From assembly GCA_029260795.1 (NCBI GenBank), contig JAJDCO010000081.1, positions 1 through 64,000 of the forward strand: a stretch of DNA of 64,000 nucleotides. Reading direction: 5' to 3'. Under the pieces are notes generated by a model. That model was not told where the DNA came from and searched no databases. It saw only the letters and a list, made by a program, of their open reading frames with translations. The position numbers were made by a program, and so were the translations under genes. This stretch comes from Planctomycetota bacterium (lineage in GTDB: Bacteria > Planctomycetota > OFTM77). Shown here in pieces: positions 1 to 9,700 of this stretch. The number at the start of each line of letters is the position of its first letter. Positions within the stretch are counted from its first letter, which is position 1.

Positions 1-49
1 CATTTCTCACCAGCCATCTACTGCGGCGCCGAATCTACCCATGCCTGCT

Positions 50-77
50 GCGTCAAGCTTCCTGCGTCAAGCTTCCT
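50..77. repeat. perfect tandem duplication, 14-bp unit
   Basis: The 14-base unit GCGTCAAGCTTCCT occurs twice in direct tandem (50-63 and 64-77) and a third partial copy (GCG) follows. It lies in the roughly 260-base stretch before the HEAT-repeat gene, where I see no other gene. An open frame continuous with that gene spans the repeat, but its composition is cysteine-rich and unlike a signal peptide, so I treat it as non-coding leader. It looks like a recent slippage duplication. Confidence 0.7.
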
Positions 78-259
78 GCGCCGCCTCGACGACCTGCAGC
101 GAGGTCGACTGCGGCGTGCTCGGTCGCTTTCCTTGCATCCATGGGCATCTTCGACACCTCGCGACGATGTCTGGTGAGAAATGCGGGCTAAGGGATCCAA
201 ACACCTCGGGCACGCGGCTTGCCTGCTGCGCATGCGCCTGCACACCACCGGAGCGTCCC

Positions 260-3067
260 ATGATCCCAGCGCCATCCGCCTTCCTCCTCGCCCTCGCCTT
301 TTGTCCACTTCCCCCCTTTCAATCCTCGGACGACCTCGATCGCTGGATCGTCGATCTGCGCTCGGAGGATGCGGCCGTGGCCAAGGCAGCCGACGAGGAG
401 CTCTCGAGAATGCGCCCGGCGCTTCTGGCCACCCGGATGAGCGAGCTGCTCGCACTTCTCGGGAACGAGCGCGTCTCCATCGACGCCGCCTGGATTCTGG
501 CCAAGCTGCCGGAGGCCGAGTACCCGGCACTGCTGGAGCGAGCGTGGTCGATTCCGACCGAAGGTCGAGAGCACCTCGCCGAGGCACTCGCCTTTTCCCT
601 CGAGGTGGGCAATGACTTGGCCGAGCCGCTCTCTCCGGCGACCGCCCTCGCGATCGAGCGAGGGCTGCTGGATGCCGATTCCGGCCTGCGACGCTTCGCC
701 GCGACCCTGATCGATGCGGCGGGCCCCCGATTGAATGGCTCATTCGGTCTGCTGGAAGCTGGGCTCCTCGACTCCGATCCGTTGGTGCGCGCGACTTGCG
801 CAAACGCGCTCGGAACACAGAGCGGAGGGGATCCTTCCCGTCTCGAATCGTTGATGCCCCTCCTGCGGGACGCCGACACGGAAGTGCAAGAGCAAGCGGT
901 ACTCGCCCTTTCTCGGTCCGTGCCTCCCTTGTCCAACGCCGTTCTCGAGGCGCTTCTCGAAGTCAGCCGCACTGGATCGTACGCAGCGCGCGTGGAAGCA
1001 CTGGAACGGATGGGCGAGACCGGTGCGGATCCCCGTCTCCGGGGGCGTCTGCTCGAAGCGCTCGAAGAGCCGATCTATGACCTACGTGGGGCCGCTCTCG
1101 AGGCGCTCTGGCGGTCGGAAGGTGCAGGAGAGATCCCCTCGATCGAAGTCGAATCGACGCTCTCGTCTTGGTTGCTCGAGGCGGACTCTTTCGGCCGGAG
1201 TCGCGCCTTAAACGTGGCGGAGCGCCTGGGACGGGCAGCGCTTCCCTCTCTTCGCCAGGGCCTCGGGAGCACGAGTTCGTCCGTGCAGCTCGCTTGCGCG
1301 CTCGCGTTTCCTCGCGTCGGCGCGAGGTCGGACGAGGCCATCGAAGCTCTGGTGCCACTCTTGCCGGTCGAGGCGGGCGGATGCACTGCGGGACAAGTCG
1401 TCGGGCAGCTCCGACACTTCGGTGCCGACGTGGCTCCGGCTCTCGCGCCGTTGGTGAGCCGCTCGAGCGAGTGGAAGGTCGGCAGCCGACTGGTCTCGCT
1501 TCTCGAAGGCTGCACGGAGGATCCTCTGGCGGCCCGGCTGCTCACCGAGATCATCGATCAATCGACCGAGGTCGAGGTCCGCGTCCGAGCCTATAGTGCT
1601 CTGAGCGACTGCGGGCCGCGGGCCGCCGTGGCCTTGCCCGTTCTCGAGCGACGCCTGCGTTCGGGCCTCGACCCAGACGAGATCTTGCGCATCGTCTCCT
1701 TGCTCGGAGACCTTGGTCCGACTGCCGACACCACCGCCCCGACCATTCTCGAGCTCCTGCGTGGGCTACAGACCGCGGGCGCCTCCAGGTCCTGCTCCGA
1801 CAACGAGCTGGCGCGTGCGTGCTGCCGAGCCTTGGGGCGCCTGGGAGATCCGATCGCTGCCAGTACGCTGAGCCGGCTTGCACGATCCGAGGATTTGGGA
1901 GACGGTCTACGAAACGACGCCCTCGAAGGGTGGGCGGCACTCGATCCGACGGTCGAGAGCTGGCTTCGTGAGCAGATCGAATCCGATCAGATCCGCCGCT
2001 GGGCTCAAAGCGACCGGTGGGGCCTGGCCGCACCAGCCGTGAAACTCCTATCGCAGTTTCCCGCCGTCGCCATCGACGACCAGCTCCTGCTCGAGCTCGT
2101 CGTGTGCGACAGCTCGCCTTGGAGCGGACTCTCGCACGCGGTCTATCAGCTCTTGACCTCCCGACCCGAGCTCGGCCGCCGATTGCTTCCCAGAATCCTC
2201 GAGACCAAACCGCTGGACGAGGGCCTGGGATTTGGTTTCCAAGATGCCGCATCGACACTCCGGCCCCCGGCCGAGATTCTGCTACCGAGGCTTCTGGAGG
2301 CGATCTGGTACTCCGAAGAACTGGAGGATGGCCGCTGGGTGGCGATCTTCGACGAAGTGGTCCTCGAGACGATCTCTCTCTACCGCCCAGAGCTCCGACG
2401 AGCGTCCGGCGCTCTCCGGTCTCAGGCGCGAGAGATGAGCATTCGGATGCTGGAGTATTGCAGCCAGGAAGAGCTCCTGGCCGAATGCGTTGGTTGGACG
2501 CTCGACCTGGGTACGATCGCGTTCGCGATCACCGATCTGGGCGGAGAAGCGATCCTCGGAGACATCTTCAAGCCCCGTGAGTTGGACCGAGACTTCTGCA
2601 ATTGGTTTGAGTTGACTGCCCTGATCATCAGGCGTCTCGAGGTCCCGGATCCCCGCGCCATCCAATACCTCGGCCGACTACTTTCCGACGAGCACAGCGA
2701 CTACTTCGAGTTCTGCTGTGTGTTCGACGAGGCAGCTGAGGCACTCGCGAAGCTCGGGCCCGCGGCTCGTTCGACGGCGCCAGCTCTCGTGGCTGCCGTG
2801 AGCGAAGGACGGCTGCAAATCGTGCCCGGGCTGCGCGCCCTCGCCGCGGTGTTGGAGGGCAGCGGTGAGCGGCCGGCGTTGCTCGACCGCATCCAGAGGA
2901 AACTCGGCGACGAGGACCTACTCGAGAGCGTCTGGCTCGACATTGCCGAAGCCGAGATCGCGGGCCGTCCGGTAGTACTGGCCCGGAACCGACTGGATGC
3001 GCTCGACGATGACGAACGGGAGACGATCCTCGAGATGCTCGGTGGACGCGTGCCACGCAGTCGGTGA
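260..3067 (+). CDS. secreted HEAT-repeat protein
   Basis: This is a 935-residue protein made almost entirely of HEAT-like alpha-helical repeats (recurring L-x-x-A-A-x-A-L-x-x-L and G-x-x-A-x-x-A-x-P-x-L patterns). Such repeats form curved scaffolds for protein binding; no catalytic motif is visible. The frame is open from base 41, but the first 73 codons are cysteine-rich and do not look like protein. The ATG at 260 gives a hydrophobic, signal-peptide-like start (MIPAPSAFLLALAF) followed by an acidic mature start, so I chose it. The protein is probably exported. It stands alone on the plus strand, convergent with the phosphatidyltransferase gene 22 bases downstream. A specific function cannot be assigned. 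Confidence 0.8.
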   Translation: MIPAPSAFLLALAFCPLPPFQSSDDLDRWIVDLRSEDAAVAKAADEELSRMRPALLATRMSELLALLGNERVSIDAAWILAKLPEAEYPALLERAWSIPTEGREHLAEALAFSLEVGNDLAEPLSPATALAIERGLLDADSGLRRFAATLIDAAGPRLNGSFGLLEAGLLDSDPLVRATCANALGTQSGGDPSRLESLMPLLRDADTEVQEQAVLALSRSVPPLSNAVLEALLEVSRTGSYAARVEALERMGETGADPRLRGRLLEALEEPIYDLRGAALEALWRSEGAGEIPSIEVESTLSSWLLEADSFGRSRALNVAERLGRAALPSLRQGLGSTSSSVQLACALAFPRVGARSDEAIEALVPLLPVEAGGCTAGQVVGQLRHFGADVAPALAPLVSRSSEWKVGSRLVSLLEGCTEDPLAARLLTEIIDQSTEVEVRVRAYSALSDCGPRAAVALPVLERRLRSGLDPDEILRIVSLLGDLGPTADTTAPTILELLRGLQTAGASRSCSDNELARACCRALGRLGDPIAASTLSRLARSEDLGDGLRNDALEGWAALDPTVESWLREQIESDQIRRWAQSDRWGLAAPAVKLLSQFPAVAIDDQLLLELVVCDSSPWSGLSHAVYQLLTSRPELGRRLLPRILETKPLDEGLGFGFQDAASTLRPPAEILLPRLLEAIWYSEELEDGRWVAIFDEVVLETISLYRPELRRASGALRSQAREMSIRMLEYCSQEELLAECVGWTLDLGTIAFAITDLGGEAILGDIFKPRELDRDFCNWFELTALIIRRLEVPDPRAIQYLGRLLSDEHSDYFEFCCVFDEAAEALAKLGPAARSTAPALVAAVSEGRLQIVPGLRALAAVLEGSGERPALLDRIQRKLGDEDLLESVWLDIAEAEIAGRPVVLARNRLDALDDDERETILEMLGGRVPRSR

Positions 3068-3089
3068 CGGCGCCTGGCCAGTGTGATTC

Positions 3090-3662
3090 TCATGCGCGCG
3101 GCGGCAGCGAACGGTACTGCTCGATGCCGTCGCGCGTGTACAGCACGATCGTCGTGGCGATGCCGAACGCCGTCAGCCAGACCAAGGGATCGAGCGGGAG
3201 CCCCGGCACACCGAGCAAAGCCAGGCTGAAGAGGAGGAACAAGAGCGCCGTCGTCCACTTGCCGACGCGATGAGGACGCACCTGGAACGGGCCTCTCCGC
3301 CAGAAGATCATGAAGCTCCCGAGCCCGAGCCAGGCTTCCCGCCCGATCACCAGGGCACCGAACCAGACCGGCAGCGGGGCGAATGCGCCCGAGCCTTCGG
3401 GGCGAGCCAGGATGAGCAGACAGGCCAGCGACAGCAGCTTGTCCGCCAGCGGATCGAGCACTCGCCCCAGCGGCGTGACGAGATTGAAGCGTCGGGCGAC
3501 CCATCCGTCGAAGAAGTCCGAGATGCTCGCCGCCAGGTAGATCCCGAAAGCCGCGCGGCCTGCCCAAATGGGAGTCCCTCGAGTCTCGGCGAGCCAGGCG
3601 AGGACGATGAAGGGCGGGATGGCGATGAAGCGGAGCAGGGTGATCGCGTTGGCGGCGTTCAT
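3090..3662 (-). CDS. CDP-alcohol phosphatidyltransferase family protein
   Basis: This 190-residue integral membrane enzyme transfers a phosphatidyl group from a CDP-alcohol to an acceptor alcohol. The complete family signature D-G-x2-A-R-x8-G-x3-D-x3-D is present: D52, G53, A56, R57, G66, D70 and D74. Several hydrophobic segments surround it. Length and motif fit phosphatidylglycerophosphate synthase (PgsA), the commonest member of this size, but phosphatidylinositol-phosphate or cardiolipin synthase-like roles cannot be excluded. It lies 54 bases downstream of the reductive-dehalogenase-like gene on the same strand and could be co-transcribed. The start MNAANAITLLRF is typical of the family. 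Confidence 0.85.
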   Translation of the reverse strand: MNAANAITLLRFIAIPPFIVLAWLAETRGTPIWAGRAAFGIYLAASISDFFDGWVARRFNLVTPLGRVLDPLADKLLSLACLLILARPEGSGAFAPLPVWFGALVIGREAWLGLGSFMIFWRRGPFQVRPHRVGKWTTALLFLLFSLALLGVPGLPLDPLVWLTAFGIATTIVLYTRDGIEQYRSLPPRA

Positions 3663-3716
3663 GAAGCGTGGGGCTCGTGAGAGGTCTCGCGGAACGGGCC
3701 GGGTCCTTGGGGAGAG

Positions 3717-4949
3717 CTAGCGCGCCGAGCCTCGCCGCCACCACCCGGTGGGCTTGACGCGGCGGCCGAATCCGAGCGCGATGTCGAGCTTCAACATCCA
3801 CCGCCTCAGTCGCGTGCCGGCCAGCCGGCGCCCGATTCGCACCCACCACTTCGAGTAGTCCTTGTTGTAGGGACACACTCGAATGCAGATCGCGCACTCG
3901 GTGTTCGTCGACGTCCAATAGCTGAAGCACTTCTCGGCGTTGACCGTCCACTTGGTCACGTGGGCAAGGCTGGAGCGGTTGGGCGGCTCCGACTGCGGTT
4001 CCGCGAATGGAATCGCGTTCACCGGGCACCCTCGAGTGCAGCGATCGCAGACCTCGCAGAACTCCTTCACTCCGAACTTCGTCGGCTGGTCCGGAATCAG
4101 TGGCAGGTCGGTGAACACCTTCCCGATGCGAACGCGCGGGCCGTACTCCTTGGTGATCAGCAGACCGTTGCGGCCATACTCTCCCAGGCCGGCCGCGATC
4201 GCCATCGGGATGCTGAGGGCCGTGTCGTTGAGCGAAGCGATGGCCCGAAAGCCCAAGTTGCGAATGAACTGCGCGAGGGCCAACACCGTGATCAAGTCGT
4301 GGGTGTATCCCGAGCCGGTGGCAGCCCCACCGAGGGAGGAGGGGTAGGTCTTCCCGAGCTCGTAGTCCATGGGCACGACCACCAGGATCGCATGACGCAT
4401 CTCGGGAGGAAGCTCGAGCGGCTTCGACTCCTTGGTGAGGCGTGAGTAGTTCCTGGCGTAGACCCAGCGCTCGTCGAGATCGCAGACACCGACCCGACCG
4501 GCTCCCAGGAACTCGGCGGCCTTCTTGATGCGGCCGGTCGTATCCTCGGGAGACCCCAAGGCCACCGGAGTCGGCGCGCCGGAGCGATGCATCGTGTAGT
4601 AGTCGCTAAAGCCCTCTCGCCGATCCTCCGTCGGCTCCTTGAGCTCGCTCGTCCAGTCGGTCAGATGCCAGCCCGCATTCCGAAGGGCGAAGTCCCATTG
4701 GGTGAACCCCTCGCTCTCTCGAAAGACGCATTGCGCCATGTCGTAGCTGGCGAAGAAGTCCTTGGGATCGATGCTCTCGTCCCAGTGGGCCCGGTTGTAG
4801 ATGTCCCACTTCTGATCGAATCGTTCGAAGCCCGGCTCGACCTGGAATTCCCGGCTGAGGTCATCGTCCAGGGGAGCCCGCGCCGGTTTCGGATCCGGCG
4901 CAACGGGAGAAGAAGTCGTAGGCGACTTCGGCGAATGGGACTGGGTCAT
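3717..4949 (-). CDS. reductive-dehalogenase-like 4Fe-4S protein, no Tat signal
   Basis: This 410-residue protein carries two 4Fe-4S binding motifs near its C-terminus: C298-x2-C301-x2-C304-x3-C308-P, and C341-x10-C352-x2-C355-x3-C359-P. The spacing and the upstream region (D-L-D-E-R-W-V-Y near residue 160) resemble reductive dehalogenases, the corrinoid and iron-sulfur enzymes that remove halogens. A distant relation to epoxyqueuosine reductase is the main alternative. Respiratory enzymes of the family are exported by Tat and paired with a small membrane anchor. Here the N-terminus (rich in Ser, Pro and Thr) has no twin-arginine motif and no anchor gene is nearby, so a cytoplasmic catabolic or unrelated redox role is inferred. 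Confidence 0.72.
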   Translation of the reverse strand: MTQSHSPKSPTTSSPVAPDPKPARAPLDDDLSREFQVEPGFERFDQKWDIYNRAHWDESIDPKDFFASYDMAQCVFRESEGFTQWDFALRNAGWHLTDWTSELKEPTEDRREGFSDYYTMHRSGAPTPVALGSPEDTTGRIKKAAEFLGAGRVGVCDLDERWVYARNYSRLTKESKPLELPPEMRHAILVVVPMDYELGKTYPSSLGGAATGSGYTHDLITVLALAQFIRNLGFRAIASLNDTALSIPMAIAAGLGEYGRNGLLITKEYGPRVRIGKVFTDLPLIPDQPTKFGVKEFCEVCDRCTRGCPVNAIPFAEPQSEPPNRSSLAHVTKWTVNAEKCFSYWTSTNTECAICIRVCPYNKDYSKWWVRIGRRLAGTRLRRWMLKLDIALGFGRRVKPTGWWRRGSAR

Positions 4950-5071
4950 GGCCGACCTCGATTACCAGCGGGTCACCGGATCGCGGGGTCGATCCGGACC
5001 TTCGCGAATGTACCATCCGCCCCGGCAGATCGAGCCCGACCTTCGAACTTCATCGTCCTGGCAGGACCGGC

Positions 5072-6529
5072 TCAGTGTTCACTACTGCCACCCAGGTAGC
5101 CGAGACGCTTGAGGTGCTCGATCTCTTCGGGGCTCATGGCTGCGCGCAATCCGGGATCGGCGACGAGCGCCTGCATCTTCTCTTGGGCTTTCTTCCACTC
5201 GAGGAACTCCGTCCCCAGGCGGGTGAAGATCTCCTCGTTCTCGGCGCGCTGGTTGTGGTCCGGACGCGCACCCGTCGTGATGAGCTGATACTCATTCTTG
5301 AGCCGCGCTCGCAAAGCCGGCTCGTCGCGCGGTCGCATTCGGTGCTTGATGAACCAGTTCTCGAGGTTCTTCTCCGGGACCTTCGAGAGGACGGTCCAAT
5401 CCGACGTGCGGAGAGCATAGTTGTCCATGCTGTCCAAGTTGGCGCTGACGGCGATCGGATTGACGTCCGACTCGCCACGAAGGAGGCGCGCCAAGTCCAT
5501 CCCTTGGGTGATGAGCCCTTTCGGTCGTTGAATCTGCAACGCCGCGAGGATGGTCGGCAAGATGTCGAGGCTCTCGACGACTCCGTCGACTCGCTGGCCG
5601 CCATAGCGGTTGCTCGGGAACTTCACGATCAACGGTACGCGGACCTCTCCATCGTGGAGGAAGGCGCCGTGGCCGAGATAGACCCCCTCGTCGAGGAAGC
5701 TCTCACCGTGGTCGGAGGTGACGACGATCATCGTGTCGTCGTAGATGCCCAGCTCCTCGAAGAGACGGAAAAGGCGGCCGAGCATGTGATCGACGAAGGA
5801 GATGCCGCCATCGTAGGCCGCGATGACATGCTCGAGGCTCTCGAACCGGTCCAGCTCGAGGTAATCGGAGTCACCCAGCGTCTTCAGATACTCCAAGGCA
5901 TCGATGCCTTCGGGCGTGGCTTGCGCTTCACTCATGAAGCGGCCGAAGTGCTCGCCCTCGGCACGATACGGCCCATGAGTGTCGAAGGTGTGCACGAAGA
6001 GAAAGAAGCTCTCATCGGCCTCGGAGCGCACCCACTTCTCGATGTACGGGTAGTTCTTCTCGAGGCCTTGCTTACCCGATTGCGACTGGAAGTCCTCTTG
6101 CCGATACTCGTCGAAGCCGTCCGCGAAGCCATACTGACCACCGATGTAGCCGCCATCCGTAAACGCGGTGGTCTCGAAATCCTGTCGCTTCAAGAGCTCG
6201 GGCAACGTCCAGATGTCGGAAGCCAATCGGCGGTCCGTATCGATCACGCCGTGAACGGTCGGGTAGAGGCTCGTGAACATGGACATGTGCGACGGAAGTG
6301 TCCACGAAGCCTGCGAGTAGGCGCGCTCGAAGAGAACCGAGTCTGCGAGTAGTCGGTCTAGGTTCGGGCTCGTGAGTCGCTCGTAGCCGTAGGCCGAGAG
6401 ATGGTCGGCCCGCAGCGTGTCGATCGATATCAAGATGACGCGACGCGCCGGTTCGGAAGGACCGCAGGCAGCGGCCCCGAGGACCAACGCGGCCAGCAAG
6501 CTGCGCACGGGCAGACGAAGGCGATTCAT
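5072..6529 (-). CDS. sulfatase-fold lipoprotein with Thr at the nucleophile position
   Basis: This 485-residue member of the alkaline phosphatase/sulfatase superfamily begins with a lipoprotein-like signal (hydrophobic stretch, then A-A-A-C22). The N-terminal metal-binding motif S-I-D-T-L-R-A-D-H (D37) and the later D-H-G-E metal site are present. Where classical sulfatases have C/S-x-P-S-R for formylglycine formation, this one reads T77-L-P-S-H81. A canonical formylglycine sulfatase is therefore unlikely; phosphohydrolase or transferase activity is equally possible. A larger open frame starts further upstream, but the ATG at 6529 gives the signal peptide. The C-terminal E-E-I-E-H-L-K-R-L-G-Y-L-G-G motif recurs in the second sulfatase-fold protein at 15.2-17.5 kb. 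Confidence 0.82.
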   Translation of the reverse strand: MNRLRLPVRSLLAALVLGAAACGPSEPARRVILISIDTLRADHLSAYGYERLTSPNLDRLLADSVLFERAYSQASWTLPSHMSMFTSLYPTVHGVIDTDRRLASDIWTLPELLKRQDFETTAFTDGGYIGGQYGFADGFDEYRQEDFQSQSGKQGLEKNYPYIEKWVRSEADESFFLFVHTFDTHGPYRAEGEHFGRFMSEAQATPEGIDALEYLKTLGDSDYLELDRFESLEHVIAAYDGGISFVDHMLGRLFRLFEELGIYDDTMIVVTSDHGESFLDEGVYLGHGAFLHDGEVRVPLIVKFPSNRYGGQRVDGVVESLDILPTILAALQIQRPKGLITQGMDLARLLRGESDVNPIAVSANLDSMDNYALRTSDWTVLSKVPEKNLENWFIKHRMRPRDEPALRARLKNEYQLITTGARPDHNQRAENEEIFTRLGTEFLEWKKAQEKMQALVADPGLRAAMSPEEIEHLKRLGYLGGSSEH

Positions 6530-6686
6530 GGGGCTCTCGGGCTCGTTTTTCGGTGGAGTGGGCGAAGCACTCGTCCAGTCCCCGAGCGAAAAGAATCCCC
6601 AGGACGCCGGCGATCGCGAGGCGTCACATTCTTTGGCTCGAAGCGCGTTCGTGGAGAGGCGAGATCCTTGCGATGTCCCGAGTATA

Positions 6687-6711
6687 TCCCATTCGCCCTC
6701 GGCGAATGGGA
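6687..6711. other. perfect inverted repeat in intergenic gap
   Basis: An 11-base stem TCCCATTCGCC (6687-6697) pairs perfectly with GGCGAATGGGA (6701-6711) across a 3-base loop. It sits between the stop of the DUF1549/WD40 gene (6733) and the start of the sulfatase-fold gene (6529), both on the minus strand. It could end transcription of the upstream gene or bind a protein. No U-run follows it, so an intrinsic terminator is not certain. Confidence 0.5.
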
Positions 6712-6732
6712 CATTCCCTGTCTCGCCCCTCG

Positions 6733-9700
6733 TCAGCGCCTCTCGGAGGAGAGGCTTCGACCCGGCGCGGCTGCGAAGTCGGCGACGAGCTCTCCTGTCG
6801 TCACCTGCCAGATGGTGACGCGACCGTCGTAGCGCCCTGCGGCGACCCGCCCCGATTCCGAGTGGATCGCGATCGCATAGATCCAGTCTCCGCCAGCACC
6901 GAGCTCCCGGATCACGCGACCGGTCGCCGGCTCGACTTGTCGCAGCACACCGTCCGTACCGCCGGCGAAGAGCACGTCCAAGCCGGCCGCGAGCTCGAGC
7001 GTCCGGTCGGTACCGATCGCCACGATGTCGACCGGTGACTTCTTCTTGAAGCGGGTCTCCATCTGCGCGGCCGTCCCGTCGAAGGCCTTGAACGCCACCG
7101 GATCCCAGGCATGGATCTCGCCGCCCTCGCCGGCGGTTGCGACCCAAGAGTCGTCGACCGCAAACACCGCCGCCTCGATCTCATGCCGGTACATCGGGCG
7201 ATCCGGCAGCGTCTGCGTGTGGCCGGCGTAGGTCGTGAACAGCTCGCCATCGGTGGCTCGGAAGACTTTGACGACATGATCGCGGCCGGCACTCGCCACC
7301 CATTGACCCGCTCGATCGATGGTGACCTCGTTTGCCCAGCTCGAATGCAGCCGTTGCTCCCAGACCCTCTCGGCCGAGTCGACGCGGTGAACCGACACTG
7401 CCCCGTCCACGGCCGCGGTCGCGACGCGCTCACCGGACGGATCGAAAGCGACCGACAAGATCACGTCCTCTCGGCGAAGGATCGGAGCGCTCACCGAGCC
7501 ATCCATCAGGTCGACGAGGAGCGACTGACCGGACTCTCCGGGCGTGCCACCCGCCACGGCCAGCTGCCGCCCACTCGATCCAGCAACGCGCCCGTGGTCG
7601 GATCCCAGAACGTGACCTCGTGATAACCGGACGCGGCGAGCTCGCTGCCATCGGGCGAGAAGTCGAGTGCCAGAATCGGGAGCGGTGGGAGCGAGGCGAA
7701 CGAGCCGGGCGAGCCCTCCATCGACGGTGTCGGCATCGAGCCGGAAGGTGAACCCGGAGGCGCCGCCCCGGTTGACGATCTTGAGGAGCAACCGGCTCTC
7801 GCCCGCCGGCAGATCGAGCTCGACACGGTCTTGATCGGGTTGCACGCCCCGGGCGACGTCGCCCGCGACCACCTCCGTGCCGTTCAGCCACAGACGCAGG
7901 CCGTCGTCGCTTCCGAGCGAGACCGCGCACCGTCGCGGCTCATCCACCTGCAGCGTTCGGGTCAGATACAACGCAGCCTGGGCCGGAAGCGTGAGCGCGT
8001 GCACGGCTCCGTCGACCCACTCGGGGCGCTCGGTCCAGCCGAGGGCTCCGGCCTCCCAGACGGTCGCCTCCGGTCCGAAGTCCTTCGCGAAGGCATTCGG
8101 ATCCTCGAACACCGTCGAGGCGAACCACGCTCCGAGTGCCGGAACGACCAGGGACGACAACCGCTCCCTCAGCGCGCTCTCCCACTCGGGCTGCTGCTGC
8201 CGATGCTGAGCCAGCACCGGGATCCGCTGCTGCTCGAGCACGGCCAGACGTCGCGCACGCTCTTGGAACTCTCGCTCCTCCGTGACACGGCTGATCGCAT
8301 CGTGGACCTGCTCGGCCCCGAGCAGACGGGCCCGCTGATGCGAGAACAACGTGCGATCGGCCCGGTTCCCGTCGGAAGGCTCGGCCGCTCGCTGATAGGT
8401 CCGGCTGTTCGTGATGAGACGAAGGAGGTGGCGCCGATCGAAGCCCGAGTCGATCCGCTCCTGAGCGAGCGCGTCGAGAAGGGACGGGATCGACGGCGGA
8501 TTGGAGGAGCGAAAGTCGTCGACCGGCTCGACGATGCCCCGACCGAAGAGCTGCGACCAGATGCGGTTGACCTCGACGCGCGCGAAGAAGGGGTTCTCGG
8601 CGGCGGTGAGGCGCGCCGCGAAGTCGGCGCGCCGCTGCGGCACCGAGACCTCGCCTTGGCCCGGGCTCGCCCAGGGACGCATCTCCTCGCCCGTGAGGGG
8701 ATGCTTCACGTCGGCCTCGAACGAGGCGGAGATGCGGCAGTCATCGCTTTGCGTCCAGCGTTCGTAAGGGTGGTTGTGGCATTTGGCACAGCCCAGCCGG
8801 GAACCCATGAAGAGCTGCGTAGTCGTCTCCGTGATCGCATCGACTTTCGGAGAGGCGAGGTAGTAGGCGGCCGGAGCACCCTCGGCGGTCAGCAGCTCGC
8901 GCGTCACCTCGTCGAAGGGTCGGTTCTCTCGTGTGCTCGCCAGGAGCCAGTCCGCGAAGGGCTCGGCCGCGTCCTTCAGCGTGTCGCGGCGCAACCGCAG
9001 CAGGTCGGCCCTCTGTCTCGCCCAGTAGCGAGCGTGGGCCTCGCCGGCGAGCAGTCGATCGATCGCGCGCGGGCGTTTTTCAGAGCTCGAGTCGGCGAGG
9101 AAGGCCCGGGTCTCCGCGACCGTGGGAAGCAGGCCGGTCAAGTCGAGGTGGAGGCGGCGCAGAAAAGTCGCGTCGTCGCAGAGCGGCGCCGGTGGAATCT
9201 GCAGGAGCTGGAGTCGAGCCTTCACGTGTCGGTCGACGGGGTGACCGGACTCGGGCTCGGTCCACGAGAACTCGGGCACGTCCCGAACGATGGTGACGTC
9301 AACCGACTCGAGCGCGTCGAGGTATCGCACCATGATGCCGGCCGCACCGGCTGCCACCCCTTGGACGCGACCCGATCGATCGACCGTCGCGACGCTGGTG
9401 TCTGAGCTCTGATAGGTCGCGATCTCGGTCACGTCGCGCTCGACGCCGTCGGTGAAGCGCGCGACGACGCGCAGGCGCTGCGCCGCGTCGGGGAGGGCCC
9501 GCACGATCCGGCTTCCGGGCTCGAGCCGCAGCCCTTCGAGCGAGGGCGCCCCCACCGGATCCCGCCGGGCTCCTTCGGCGATCCAATTGCGCAGAACGTG
9601 ATAGGCGACGTCGTCGGGCACGAGCCGCCGCCCCCCGACGTGCGAGATGCGCAGGGTGGGCTTCTTGAGGACGAGGCTCTGCTCGGGATCGAAGACGTTG

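Noticed and set aside
18..818. Long minus-strand frame opposite the HEAT-repeat gene
   Set aside because: Arg/Ser/Pro-rich product with no domain; antisense shadow of high-GC coding DNA.
2701..4029. 442-residue minus-strand frame
   Set aside because: Low-complexity Arg/Ala product spanning two real genes in other frames.
7831..9405. 524-residue plus-strand frame in the DUF1549 region
   Set aside because: Lies antisense to a gene with recognisable domains; no motif of its own.
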